Shown here piece after piece: positions 54,405-62,907 of a stretch of 64,000 nucleotides of DNA (positions within the stretch are counted from its first letter, which is position 1; each line of letters begins with the position of its first letter). The DNA is from G963665495 sp963667575. GTDB lineage: Bacteria > Desulfobacterota > Desulfovibrionia > Desulfovibrionales > Desulfovibrionaceae. The translations under genes and the position numbers were made by a program. The stretch lies in the NCBI GenBank assembly GCA_963667575.2, contig CAXXHY010000025.1, positions 1 to 64,000 on the forward strand, written 5' to 3'. The notes under the pieces are model-generated. The model saw only the letters and a list, made by a program, of their open reading frames with translations. It was not told the DNA's origin and did not search any database.

Positions 54405-56070
54405 GAGAAGACTCCTGGAACGTGAACAGCGCCAGTCCGTCATTTTCCGGCAAGGCAGTTTTGCGTACGGTAATCGTGCGCTCCCCGGCCGCGACGGCTT
54501 CAGCCGCCGGCTGCTCATTGTCTATCAATCCGGAAATGACACTGATCAATTCGGGATCCGGGAAGGCCTCGAGCATATGCATGCCCTGTTTTTTTTCGCC
54601 TCCTGCAAAAAAATCACAAAATCCTGAATTGAAAGCCGCGATGGTGTACTGCTGCAAATCGATATGACAGGCCGGCAGCTCAGTCGCATCGAGATCTCCG
54701 CCCCGCGGCGTGGGCTGCGGCTCCGTGTTGCTTGGAGACAGCTCCGCCACTGGTGAAGGTTCCGCCTCAGATCGGGGCCGGGACTCGACCGGATACTGAG
54801 GATGCAATTCCGGAGCGGATGGTATGGGCTGACTGCTTGCTGGCTCCGGTGGAACGTCCGAAATGAACGTGGCGTCCGGGTCCGGCGGAACAATCGCCTT
54901 TCCTGTGGCTTCCTGCGGCAGATCCGGCTCCATCTTTGTCTCTGTGGCTGTTGTTTCCATTTCAGCTTTGTACGCGGACTGCGGCTCTTCCGGTTGGTTG
55001 GAGGTGACGCTGCCATTGTCCATCTTGACCAGTTGCAGCAGCATCCGATTGATGGTCTCCACCAGCGTACGCAATTCCGCGTAGGTCGCCTGGAAAGTCA
55101 CATGATCCTGACGTTGTTTGAGGCATACGCCCGCGTCTTCCGCCAGGGCCCGCAGGGGAGAGAGGAAACCGCGCAGGATCAGAAAACCGCATATTCCCGC
55201 AACCACCAGGGAGACCATAAACAACAGGGCTGCTGTGGCGCCAATGCCGCCACCCTGGATGGCCGCGGCCCGTTTCAGGTCATAACCGATGATGGCCGCT
55301 CCCAGGAGCTTGTCCATTTTTTTGATGGGATAAAAAATGATCTGCTCGCCGTCTTCCCCGTCCCAGGCGCGCAGTTTGGGATCAGCCAGAGCCTTGTCCA
55401 CCTTGCGCAATTTCAAAAACTTGCCCATTTCCTGAGCCGGAGCCAGCACCTTGCCGTAAGGGTCCACAACATACGCGTATCGTACGCCCTCTTCCGTGCT
55501 GCTGGGATCCGTACGAAGCACGTCCATCCTTTTTTCTTCCAGAGGCAATTGATTAATGGCGCCCAGATAACGGACCAGCAAAAATCCCCGGGTCAGAGCT
55601 TCCCGCTGGCGCCCGGACTCCAGGCCGCTCTTGAGAGGCGCGTAATAGGCAATGGACATGAATAGCGCGAAACAAAATACGATTCCATAGACCAGCAACC
55701 GGGGATTGAGCGACGCGACAAAACTTTTCGAACCGGTTTTGCGCTCACGTCCGCTCTTTTTCCCGGCAGCGGCAGCCGCAGTCCCAAGGGAAAAATCCAG
55801 CACAAAGGGCCCCAGCGCCACGGAAAAATCCTTGGCAAATGACTGCTTCTTGATACGCTTCCCCTGAAACAGCACGCCATTGCGGCTGCCCGGATCCGCG
55901 ACCACGACCTTTTTCTTGCCCACGGTTATCACGGCGTGCCTGCCGGAAATGCTCCTGTCCGCGAGCACAATATCGTTGCCCTCTTTCCTGCCGATGGCGT
56001 ACTCTCCCGCTCCGAGTTCACGGGAGAGCACGGTTTCCGAACCTTTGCGTATTTCGAGGCTGCACTTCAT
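54397..56070 (-). CDS. FHA-domain membrane protein with extracytoplasmic sensor and PAS-like tail
   Basis: About 557 residues from ATG 56070 (GAGG upstream; ATG 56091 overlaps tadC and is less likely). FHA domain ~10-85 (YAIGRKEGNDIVLADRSISGRHAVI, GSRNGVLFQGKRI). Membrane helix ~125-145, extracytoplasmic sensor-like domain ~146-265 (RYAYVVDPYGKVLAPAQEMGK), second helix ~275-300, a HAMP-like linker, a long Pro/Glu/Ser region (~360-460), and a terminal PAS-like part (CHIDLQQYTIAAFNSGFCDFFAGG). The combination suggests an adaptor that converts an outside signal into phosphopeptide binding. It follows tadC by 10 nt. Confidence 0.85.
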   Translation of the reverse strand: MKCSLEIRKGSETVLSRELGAGEYAIGRKEGNDIVLADRSISGRHAVITVGKKKVVVADPGSRNGVLFQGKRIKKQSFAKDFSVALGPFVLDFSLGTAAAAAGKKSGRERKTGSKSFVASLNPRLLVYGIVFCFALFMSIAYYAPLKSGLESGRQREALTRGFLLVRYLGAINQLPLEEKRMDVLRTDPSSTEEGVRYAYVVDPYGKVLAPAQEMGKFLKLRKVDKALADPKLRAWDGEDGEQIIFYPIKKMDKLLGAAIIGYDLKRAAAIQGGGIGATAALLFMVSLVVAGICGFLILRGFLSPLRALAEDAGVCLKQRQDHVTFQATYAELRTLVETINRMLLQLVKMDNGSVTSNQPEEPQSAYKAEMETTATETKMEPDLPQEATGKAIVPPDPDATFISDVPPEPASSQPIPSAPELHPQYPVESRPRSEAEPSPVAELSPSNTEPQPTPRGGDLDATELPACHIDLQQYTIAAFNSGFCDFFAGGEKKQGMHMLEAFPDPELISVISGLIDNEQPAAEAVAAGERTITVRKTALPENDGLALFTFQESSHG

Positions 56071-56080
56071 GCTGCGATCC

Positions 56081-56956
56081 TCACTGACCATAAATGTATT
56101 TCAGGAGATAGGGAGCGAAAATGACAATGAAAAGAACCGGAAAAATGCACAACATCATGGGAATCAGCAATTTCTGCGATGCCACGGCCCCGGCCCGCTC
56201 CGCCTTCATGAATCGCTGCTGACGCATGCGTACGGCCTGGGATTTGAGCACTTCCGAAATGCTGGAACCCATTTTCTGGGCCTGGATCAGAATTGAGGTG
56301 AAGGAGTACATCTCCTGTACGTCCACCCGCTCGGCCATGGTGTTCAGAGCCTCTTCCGTACTCATGCCCAGCTTTATATTGTGGTGCATGTAGCCGAGTT
56401 CGCGAACAAAGGGATCCTTGACGCCGCCCACATCACAGACACGTTTGACTGCCGCCAGCAGATCCAGTCCGGCTTCCACCGAAAGCGAAAGCATGTCCAC
56501 CACATCGGGCATGGCCAGGGCGATGTCCCGCTGGCGGGTACGCCGTTTGTCCCACAACCAGAAATACGGGTAGCACAACCCTACCAGGCCCGCGGGTACG
56601 GCCGAGCCGAGGTTGTGCCACAGAGCCAGGGCCATGAGGAAAAAGAGCAGCATGACCAGGAACTGAAAAGAGACAAAGTCACTGACCGCCAGTTCGCGGT
56701 CCAGCCCCGCATTTACCAGCATTTTGCGTATCCTCTGTTGATAGTCGGGCCAGGCCAGACGGACGGCAAGGGGTTTGAAAAAGGTAAAAAACGGACGGAA
56801 CATATTGATGAAGCCCGTGGATTCGCCCGTTGCGATCTCTTCTTCAAACTGTTTGCGGGCCTTCCTTTCCTTGTCTCCGGGCAACAACGCGTAGATAAAG
56901 GCGAACACGCTGGCAAACAGCAGCAACAGGCCTCCGGCTTTCAACAATTCGTCCAT
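56081..56956 (-). CDS. TadC-like platform protein (type II secretion F family)
   Basis: 291 residues. T2SSF fold: N-terminal helix (~5-25), two helices (~95-140), a cytoplasmic central domain DIALAMPDVVDMLSLSVEAGLDLLAAVKRVCD ... AERVDVQEMYSFTSILIQAQKMGSSISEVLKSQA, and a C-terminal helix (LLIPMMLCIFPVLFIVIFAPYLL). Such proteins pair with TadB to form the inner-membrane platform that the ATPase rotates. SD AAGGAG. Encoded after the GspE-type ATPase and before the sensory FHA gene. Confidence 0.9.
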   Translation of the reverse strand: MDELLKAGGLLLLFASVFAFIYALLPGDKERKARKQFEEEIATGESTGFINMFRPFFTFFKPLAVRLAWPDYQQRIRKMLVNAGLDRELAVSDFVSFQFLVMLLFFLMALALWHNLGSAVPAGLVGLCYPYFWLWDKRRTRQRDIALAMPDVVDMLSLSVEAGLDLLAAVKRVCDVGGVKDPFVRELGYMHHNIKLGMSTEEALNTMAERVDVQEMYSFTSILIQAQKMGSSISEVLKSQAVRMRQQRFMKAERAGAVASQKLLIPMMLCIFPVLFIVIFAPYLLKYIYGQ

Positions 56957-56978
56957 ACCATGCTCCTTGTCATACGGC

Positions 56979-58700
56979 TCATGCGTCCAGCGTTACGCGC
57001 AGCACCTCGTCCAGTGTTGTCACGCCCTGCCGCAGTTTGTCGCAGGCAGCCTGTCGCAGCGGACGCATGCCGGCCGCCACGGCAGCAGTTTTGAGCGCTC
57101 CCGAAGATTCCTGATTCAGAATCATTGATTCCAGCTGATCCGTTATCCGCATGATTTCGTACACGCCGGCACGTCCGGAATACCCCGTGCCAGCGCAATG
57201 TTCGCAGCCCGCGCCTTTGAACAACTGCAACGTTCCTCCGGCCAGTTCATCGGCAATCTCAGGCACACGCAGCAGCTCTTCTTCCGAGGGCGCGTACGGC
57301 CTCTTGCACTGTGCGCAAATCCTCCGGACCAGACGTTGCGCCACCACGGTAATCTGTGCGGAGGCCACCAGAAACGGAGGCAGGCCCATGTTGATCAGGC
57401 GGTTGATGGCGCTGGGCGCGTCATTGGTATGCAGAGTGGAGAGCACAAGATGACCCGTCATGGCGGCCTTTACCGCAAAGTCCGCGGTTTCCGCGTCACG
57501 GATTTCCCCCACCATGATGATGTCCGGATCCTGGCGTAAAAACGAACGGATTACGGCAGCAAAGCTGGTGCCCTGCTCGGCCGAACAGTTCACCTGGGTC
57601 AATCCGTTGAGCTTGTATTCCACCGGATCCTCGGCGGTGACGATATTCACTTCTTCGCTGTTCATTTCGGTCAGCGCCGCGTAAAGGGTCGTGGACTTTC
57701 CGCTTCCGGTGGGGCCGGTCACCAGCAGCAAACCGTTGGGGCGGCGTATGGAGGCAAACAGCAGTTCCTCATCGCCGGCTTCCAGCCCCAGATCGGAAAG
57801 TTTGAGTCGATCGGCGCTTTTATCCAATACGCGCAGCACGATCTTCTCCCCGTACAATGAGGGAAGCGTACTGACGCGAACGTCGATCTCACGATTCTCG
57901 ATGATATGATAGGCGATGCTCCCGTCCTGGGGCATTCCGGTGACATCCAGCTTGAGGCCGGAAATCAGCTTCAGCCGCGCGGTGAGCGCCTCTTTGATGA
58001 GATTGGGCAAACGCCAGGCCGTGACCATGACGCCGTCCTTGCGGTAACGGATACGGTAGCAGTCTTCCAAAGGCTCGAAATGCAAATCGCTGGAGCCTCT
58101 GGAGACCAGCTCGTTGAGAATGTAGCGCAGCAGTTTGATGACATGGACGTTGATGATCACATCGTCCAGGGGCGCCAGGCCGGCCTTGAGCAGATTCACG
58201 GCCTTGGTGGCCCGGTCCAGCAGCGCCTGTTCGTCCTGGGCAGCAGGATCCGGCCAGACCTCTTCGGCCGCGTACTGCGTCTCCAGGGCTTCCAGAATCC
58301 GGCCCGTATGGCAGACATAGGGCTTGATACGAGACCCTGTCAAAAATTCCATACGCTTGAGGCAGCGTACGTCTTCCGGGCGGCTCATGACCAGATGCAC
58401 GAAATTCTGCTCATGCCGGATGGGGAACACCCCTTCTTCCGCTGCAATGGCCTTTGGGATCAAGGCCTGCGCATGCGCAAGATATTCGGGCGTGAAGGAA
58501 ACCATGCCCGGGTCCACGGACTGGCAGCCCGTGATTTCTTCCAGCACCTGGTTGGCCTCGGTCGGAGTGATACGTCCGGTTTTCACCAGAAGATCGGAAA
58601 GCAGCTGATCCTTGGGAGGCGGCATGCCCGCGGGCACCAGTCCGCGCAGCTCCAGCGCGCGCAGCAACTTCTGATTCATGGCGGCAAGTGCTTCGGTCAT
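56979..58700 (-). CDS. GspE/PilB-type secretion ATPase
   Basis: About 573 residues from ATG 58700 (GGGGTG upstream; an earlier in-frame ATG at 58793 gives a sequence unlike the family). N-terminal T2SSE_N-like domain (~20-130), then LHFEPLEDCYRIRYRKDGV, Walker A GPTGSGKSTTLYA (~305), TAEDPVEYKLNGLTQVNC, the Walker B block DPDIIMVGEIRDAETADFAVKAAMTGHLVLSTLHTNDA, and a tetracysteine zinc motif CAQCKRPY ... CEHCAGTGYSGR. Powers assembly of a pilus or pseudopilus. This is a different subfamily from the TadA-type ATPase encoded two genes upstream. Confidence 0.93.
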   Translation of the reverse strand: MTEALAAMNQKLLRALELRGLVPAGMPPPKDQLLSDLLVKTGRITPTEANQVLEEITGCQSVDPGMVSFTPEYLAHAQALIPKAIAAEEGVFPIRHEQNFVHLVMSRPEDVRCLKRMEFLTGSRIKPYVCHTGRILEALETQYAAEEVWPDPAAQDEQALLDRATKAVNLLKAGLAPLDDVIINVHVIKLLRYILNELVSRGSSDLHFEPLEDCYRIRYRKDGVMVTAWRLPNLIKEALTARLKLISGLKLDVTGMPQDGSIAYHIIENREIDVRVSTLPSLYGEKIVLRVLDKSADRLKLSDLGLEAGDEELLFASIRRPNGLLLVTGPTGSGKSTTLYAALTEMNSEEVNIVTAEDPVEYKLNGLTQVNCSAEQGTSFAAVIRSFLRQDPDIIMVGEIRDAETADFAVKAAMTGHLVLSTLHTNDAPSAINRLINMGLPPFLVASAQITVVAQRLVRRICAQCKRPYAPSEEELLRVPEIADELAGGTLQLFKGAGCEHCAGTGYSGRAGVYEIMRITDQLESMILNQESSGALKTAAVAAGMRPLRQAACDKLRQGVTTLDEVLRVTLDA

Positions 58701-58912
58701 GACAACACCCCGGAATACTACAGGACAAACATCACAGGAGAACTCTCCTGGAGGCTCCCTTCGGCAGCCATCCATCCGCGCCCGGATGTCCATCCCGGAC
58801 CTTCGGTATCCCCCTGAATTCTACAACACCATTTTCCGACCGACTTTTTACTGAAAATCCTCAAACACATGCAGCCGCAGGCTTTCGCATCACCCTCTGC
58901 AGCAGCCCCGGC

Positions 58913-59461
58913 TCAATCTTCCACATCCCGCTTGTCGTCCATGCCCAGGTTGGTAAATTCCAGGTCATAGGTATTGTTGAAAAAACAGTTGAACGTGGCG
59001 GTATATTTGTCGCTTTTCACCTGAACAGCGGTACGCAGAATCCAGAGCTCCACGTCTTCGTTCCAGTCCACGTAGTCTGGCGTACGCGGGGGAATGCCCC
59101 GCAAGCGGTCTATTTCAGTGCCGTCGCGATACAAAATAATGGTCGGCTGCACTTCCAGGCGATACTGGCTGGCATCGTCGGAACCATCCCATTTGTAGCG
59201 GCAGAATTTGGCATGCTTGCCGTACCGGTCGGCATAGGCGATATACATCCGGTGCAGGGCCGTGGATTCGAGTCCGTCGTCATAGAAGAGCACCAGACAA
59301 GGGCCTTTGCTCCTCAGAACCATGGCAGTGTAATTGTTTTTGTCCACCTGGACGATGCCCTTTGGAAGAACCCCCTCCACTTTGGGTCGCATTGAGCACG
59401 AAGTGGCCAATGGCAAGGCGAAAACAAAAAGCAGCAGTACAAGACGCGCGCGCAAGCCCAT
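58913..59461 (-). CDS. Lipoprotein with thioredoxin-like fold lacking CXXC
   Basis: About 182 residues from ATG 59461 behind AAGGAG; earlier in-frame starts lack support. Lipoprotein signal peptide (LVLLLFVFALPLATSC, lipobox LATSC). The mature part reads like a thioredoxin (VDKNNYTAMVLRSKGPCLVLFYDD, AYADRYGKHAKFCRYKWDG, YRLEVQPTIILYRDGTEIDRLRG) but the catalytic CXXC is missing (DDGLES), so a structural or chaperone role is more likely. It sits inside the Tad locus between tadB and the GspE-type gene, so it may be an assembly factor (pilotin-like or pseudopilin-related). Confidence 0.65.
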   Translation of the reverse strand: MGLRARLVLLLFVFALPLATSCSMRPKVEGVLPKGIVQVDKNNYTAMVLRSKGPCLVLFYDDGLESTALHRMYIAYADRYGKHAKFCRYKWDGSDDASQYRLEVQPTIILYRDGTEIDRLRGIPPRTPDYVDWNEDVELWILRTAVQVKSDKYTATFNCFFNNTYDLEFTNLGMDDKRDVED

Positions 59462-59548
59462 AATAATCTCCTTTTTCAACACGGCATTCGTTTTCGTTTC
59501 TTTCCAGCACGGCATACCCGGCACAGGCAGTATCCAAAGCGCTCCGGG

Positions 59549-60790
59549 CTATACTTTCACTTTGACCATCCTCAACATCCAGAATATCCCCACGCCTTCC
59601 ATTAAAATCACGAGCAATACAATCATCCATCCCAAAGGCGTCTGAAACAACAAATCCATATTTTCCGGGTTGAGTTTGTACATGATCAAGCCCAGAACCA
59701 CGGGCAGAGCCGCAAGGATATACGCCTGAGTCTCCCCTTCGGCGGTCATGGTCTTGATTTTCTGCAACACCCGTTTGCGTTCTTTTATGGTCTCGGCCAG
59801 GGTGTCGAAAATTTCCGTCAGATTACCTCCTGTCTCGCGCAAAATGGCCAGGGAGTTGACGAATATACGCGTATCCATGGTCGGCATGCGTTCGGCCAGA
59901 CGTTCGAAGGCAACGTCCAGTTCGGAGCCCAGCTGATGTTCCTTGAGCACCAGCCGGAATTCCTGGCTCAGGGGCGGAGGCATTTCCGATGCAACCACTT
60001 CCAGCGCCTGCAACAGGCTGAATCCGGCCTTCAAACCGTTGGAGGCCATCAGCAGCGCGTCGGGCATCTGCTCCTCATAGCGCTTGGTCCGGCGCGACCG
60101 CAAAAAATGGATCAACAGACGCGGCAGGTTGTAGGCGGCCAGCATGAACACGGCAGCCACGAACAGACGCAAGAGAATCTGCCCGGCAACGGAGCTGTCC
60201 AGGTTGTAGATCTCGGAGCTGGCAAGCGGATATTTGCCCACTTCTATGGAGCGGGCCCGTTCGAAGCGCCAGCGTTCGAGGTTTTCCTTGTGCAGATAGG
60301 CTGTGGCCAGATTGGCGTGTGCCACACCGTAATAGGGCTGCAGCGACAGGGCAGCCCGAAAGTAGTCCATGGCCTCGTCGTAGTCTCCCATGCCCATGTA
60401 GGCCACGCCCAGTTCGTTGAGAATCAGAGGGGAGTCCGAGGATTCGTAGCCGAGCAGGAGGTTGCGCGCCTGCTTGTATTCCCCCTTCCGGTTATGTTCC
60501 ATGGCCGCATGCAAAGATGTCCGGTTGATGCCGCTCAGTGTGGACGGCAGCAGGAATCCCGCAAGCCCGGCCACCAGCAGCAGGCTCAGCAACCAGAACC
60601 GGATCCTGCTTTCCGAGACCTGGTAGAACATCTGGTCCAGTGTGTTGTGCAACCCGGTCACATACTGCTGGAAACCGCCAGAAGCCTCCTGTTTTCTGCC
60701 TCCGAGCAACCAGGAAGCCAGACAGTAGCAGATGCCCCAGAGCGGGGGCAGAAAGCAGGCTGTCAGCAGGTATAGCTTCATATTCTCCAC
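59549..60790 (-). CDS. TadB-like platform protein with inserted TPR region
   Basis: 413 residues, probably starting at GTG 60790. N-terminal helix, linker, second helix (RFWLLSLLLVAGLAGFLLP, ~65-83), then ~100 residues of TPR pattern (AAMEHNRKGEYKQARNLLLGYESS, LILNELGVAYMGMGDYDEAMDYFRAAL, AHANLATAYLHKENLERWRFERA), then a helix and the C-terminal T2SSF domain (MPDALLMASNGLKAGFSLLQALEVVASEMPPPLSQEF, LAILRETGGNLTEIFDTLAETIKERKRV). TadB proteins normally lack TPRs; the insert probably faces the periplasm or cytoplasm as a docking surface. Follows the fused ATPase gene by 19 nt. Confidence 0.85.
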   Translation of the reverse strand: MENMKLYLLTACFLPPLWGICYCLASWLLGGRKQEASGGFQQYVTGLHNTLDQMFYQVSESRIRFWLLSLLLVAGLAGFLLPSTLSGINRTSLHAAMEHNRKGEYKQARNLLLGYESSDSPLILNELGVAYMGMGDYDEAMDYFRAALSLQPYYGVAHANLATAYLHKENLERWRFERARSIEVGKYPLASSEIYNLDSSVAGQILLRLFVAAVFMLAAYNLPRLLIHFLRSRRTKRYEEQMPDALLMASNGLKAGFSLLQALEVVASEMPPPLSQEFRLVLKEHQLGSELDVAFERLAERMPTMDTRIFVNSLAILRETGGNLTEIFDTLAETIKERKRVLQKIKTMTAEGETQAYILAALPVVLGLIMYKLNPENMDLLFQTPLGWMIVLLVILMEGVGIFWMLRMVKVKV

Positions 60791-60809
60791 AGGCTTTTCC
60801 TTTGCGTCC

Positions 60810-62885
60810 TCAATCCGCGGTCCAGAAAATTTCTCGGGGAATGGAGATGCCCTTTTCCTCGAATTGCTTCAGGCAACGGGGCACGTATCCGGTGGAAACG
60901 AATGTGCCCTGCACGACGCCTTCGAGACTCGTACCCGAGACCTTGTACTCGAACACATCCCCCATGGTCACCACGTCGCCTTCCATGCCCGTAATCTCGG
61001 CTATCTGCGTAATATGCCTACTGCCGTCCTTGAAGCGTTTGATCTGGACGATCAGATCCACCGCGCCCACGATCTGCTCCTTGATGGCCTTGGGCGACAG
61101 GTCGAACCCGGCGAACATCACCAGAGTCTCCAGGCGTGCTATGGCCTCGCGCGCCGAATTGGCGTGCACGGTGGTCAGGGAACCGTCGTGGCCCGTATTC
61201 ATGGCCTGCAGCATGTCCAGAGCTTCCGCGCCGCGGCATTCGCCCACCACAATCCTGTCCGGCCGCATGCGCAGCGTATTCTTGACCAGATCCCTTATGG
61301 ACACCTCGCCCGTGCCCTCGATGTTGGGCGGCCGGGACTCCAGAGTCACCACATGGGGCTGCTGCAGCCTGAGTTCGGCCGAATCTTCAACCGTGATAAT
61401 CCGCTCGTCCTCCGGAATGAACGCGGAAAGAATATTCAGCAGGGTTGTCTTTCCCGAGCCCGTGCCCCCGGAAATAAGCACGTTAAGGCGAGCCCGGACT
61501 GCGGCCTGAATAAATTCTGCAATCTGCCGGTTCAAGGTGTTGAACTTGATCAGATCTTCCACACCCAGCCTGTATTTGGGAAACTTGCGTATGGTCATGG
61601 CCGCACCGTGAATGGCCAGAGGAGGAATGATGGCATTGACCCGCGAACCATCCTTGAGTCTGGCGTCCACCATGGGCGTGCTGGTGTCGATCTTGCGTCC
61701 GAGGGGCGCCACGATTCGCTCGATGACACGCATCAGGTGTTGTTCGTTATGAAACTTCGAGGAAGCGGCGGTCAGGCGTCCCTTTTTTTCCACAAAGATC
61801 TGATCCCAGCGGTTGATCATGATTTCGGTGATCTCCGGATCATCCAGCATGTCCTCCAAGGGGCCGAGGCCGAGCACGTTCTGCTTGATTTCACGTACGA
61901 TCTCGGCCCGGCGCTGGCGGGACTCCAGCCGGGTCTCGGCATCCAGCAGTTCGACTATCCGCCTGGTGACGTCGTCCTCCAGTTCCTTGTATTTTTCCGG
62001 ATCGTCCTCCACCTCGAAATCCGCGTACTTCATGTCGAATGATTCCAGCAAGCGCTGGTGGATACTCATCTTCAGAGCATCCACATCCGCTTCACCGGAT
62101 TGGGATTCCTGATGCGCGTAGTCGTTTTCCAAACGGTTCTGCAAGGAACCCGCGCTGCGTACCACCTGTGCGGTCAGCGCATCCAGGGCTTTGGTCACTT
62201 CATGCCGGGGAAAATCACGGGCGTAGAGCTGCCCGCCGGCCACTTTCTGCTCGGCCTGCGTATCGTACGGAAGGAGAGCGAAAATCTCCTTGTTGGTCCG
62301 CTGCCGGATCAGATCAGGAGAAATGCTTTCGTTGCTGCCTTCCTTGTTCAGTACGAGCTTGATCTTTTCCTGCGGAAAGTTCTGGGACTGCAAAAAGGCC
62401 AGATCCTGGCACGAATGCTTCAGCCCCAGGATGGTCGGCTCGCACAGCAGCAGTACGAGGTCCGAAACATCCAGAAGCGTATCCACTGCCGCACCATAGG
62501 CCATGCCCACGTCCGCCAGAATCCAGCCATAGGAAGGCAGGAGTTTGCCCAGCACGGCTTCCAGGTTCGCCGCGGACAGCACCTCCGGTCCCAAAGGCTG
62601 AAGACTCTGGCTCAGGCAGAGCACGTCCAGGCCCGTATCGTGCCGGGTGACGAAACTTTTCAGAATCGCCGGATTCAATTTCATGGCCGTAGGAAGCATC
62701 TTGTCCAGAGTATTGACCTTTTTGAGTTCCAAAAACAGTGCCGCATCAATGGAGAAAGGCTGCCCGAAATCCACCAGCAGCACATTCTCCCTGGTTTCCA
62801 GATGCAGGTTCACGGCCAGGTTCACCGCCAAAAAGCTTTTGCCGACTCCACCCTTGCTGGCGTAGACACTGAGCATTCTTCCCAT
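60810..62885 (-). CDS. Fused TadZ/CpaE-like and TadA/CpaF-like ATPase
   Basis: About 691 residues from ATG 62885; AGGGA precedes it. N-terminal ~245 residues: ParA/MinD-like ATPase with deviant Walker A YASKGGVGKSFLAVNLAVNL, LLVDFGQPF, LADVGMAYGAAVDTLLDVSD. Residues ~275-690: TadA/CpaF hexameric secretion ATPase with LGLGPLEDMLDDPEITEIMIN, Walker A SGGTGSGKTTLLNIL, PDRIVVGECRGAEALDMLQAMNTGHDGSLTTVHANSA. CpaE normally localises the machine through an extra REC-like domain, absent here. Having both functions in one chain couples placement and power. Between the secretin and tadB genes. Confidence 0.9.
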   Translation of the reverse strand: MGRMLSVYASKGGVGKSFLAVNLAVNLHLETRENVLLVDFGQPFSIDAALFLELKKVNTLDKMLPTAMKLNPAILKSFVTRHDTGLDVLCLSQSLQPLGPEVLSAANLEAVLGKLLPSYGWILADVGMAYGAAVDTLLDVSDLVLLLCEPTILGLKHSCQDLAFLQSQNFPQEKIKLVLNKEGSNESISPDLIRQRTNKEIFALLPYDTQAEQKVAGGQLYARDFPRHEVTKALDALTAQVVRSAGSLQNRLENDYAHQESQSGEADVDALKMSIHQRLLESFDMKYADFEVEDDPEKYKELEDDVTRRIVELLDAETRLESRQRRAEIVREIKQNVLGLGPLEDMLDDPEITEIMINRWDQIFVEKKGRLTAASSKFHNEQHLMRVIERIVAPLGRKIDTSTPMVDARLKDGSRVNAIIPPLAIHGAAMTIRKFPKYRLGVEDLIKFNTLNRQIAEFIQAAVRARLNVLISGGTGSGKTTLLNILSAFIPEDERIITVEDSAELRLQQPHVVTLESRPPNIEGTGEVSIRDLVKNTLRMRPDRIVVGECRGAEALDMLQAMNTGHDGSLTTVHANSAREAIARLETLVMFAGFDLSPKAIKEQIVGAVDLIVQIKRFKDGSRHITQIAEITGMEGDVVTMGDVFEYKVSGTSLEGVVQGTFVSTGYVPRCLKQFEEKGISIPREIFWTAD

Positions 62886-62907
62886 GTGCGGATCCCTGGC
62901 CCAACCG

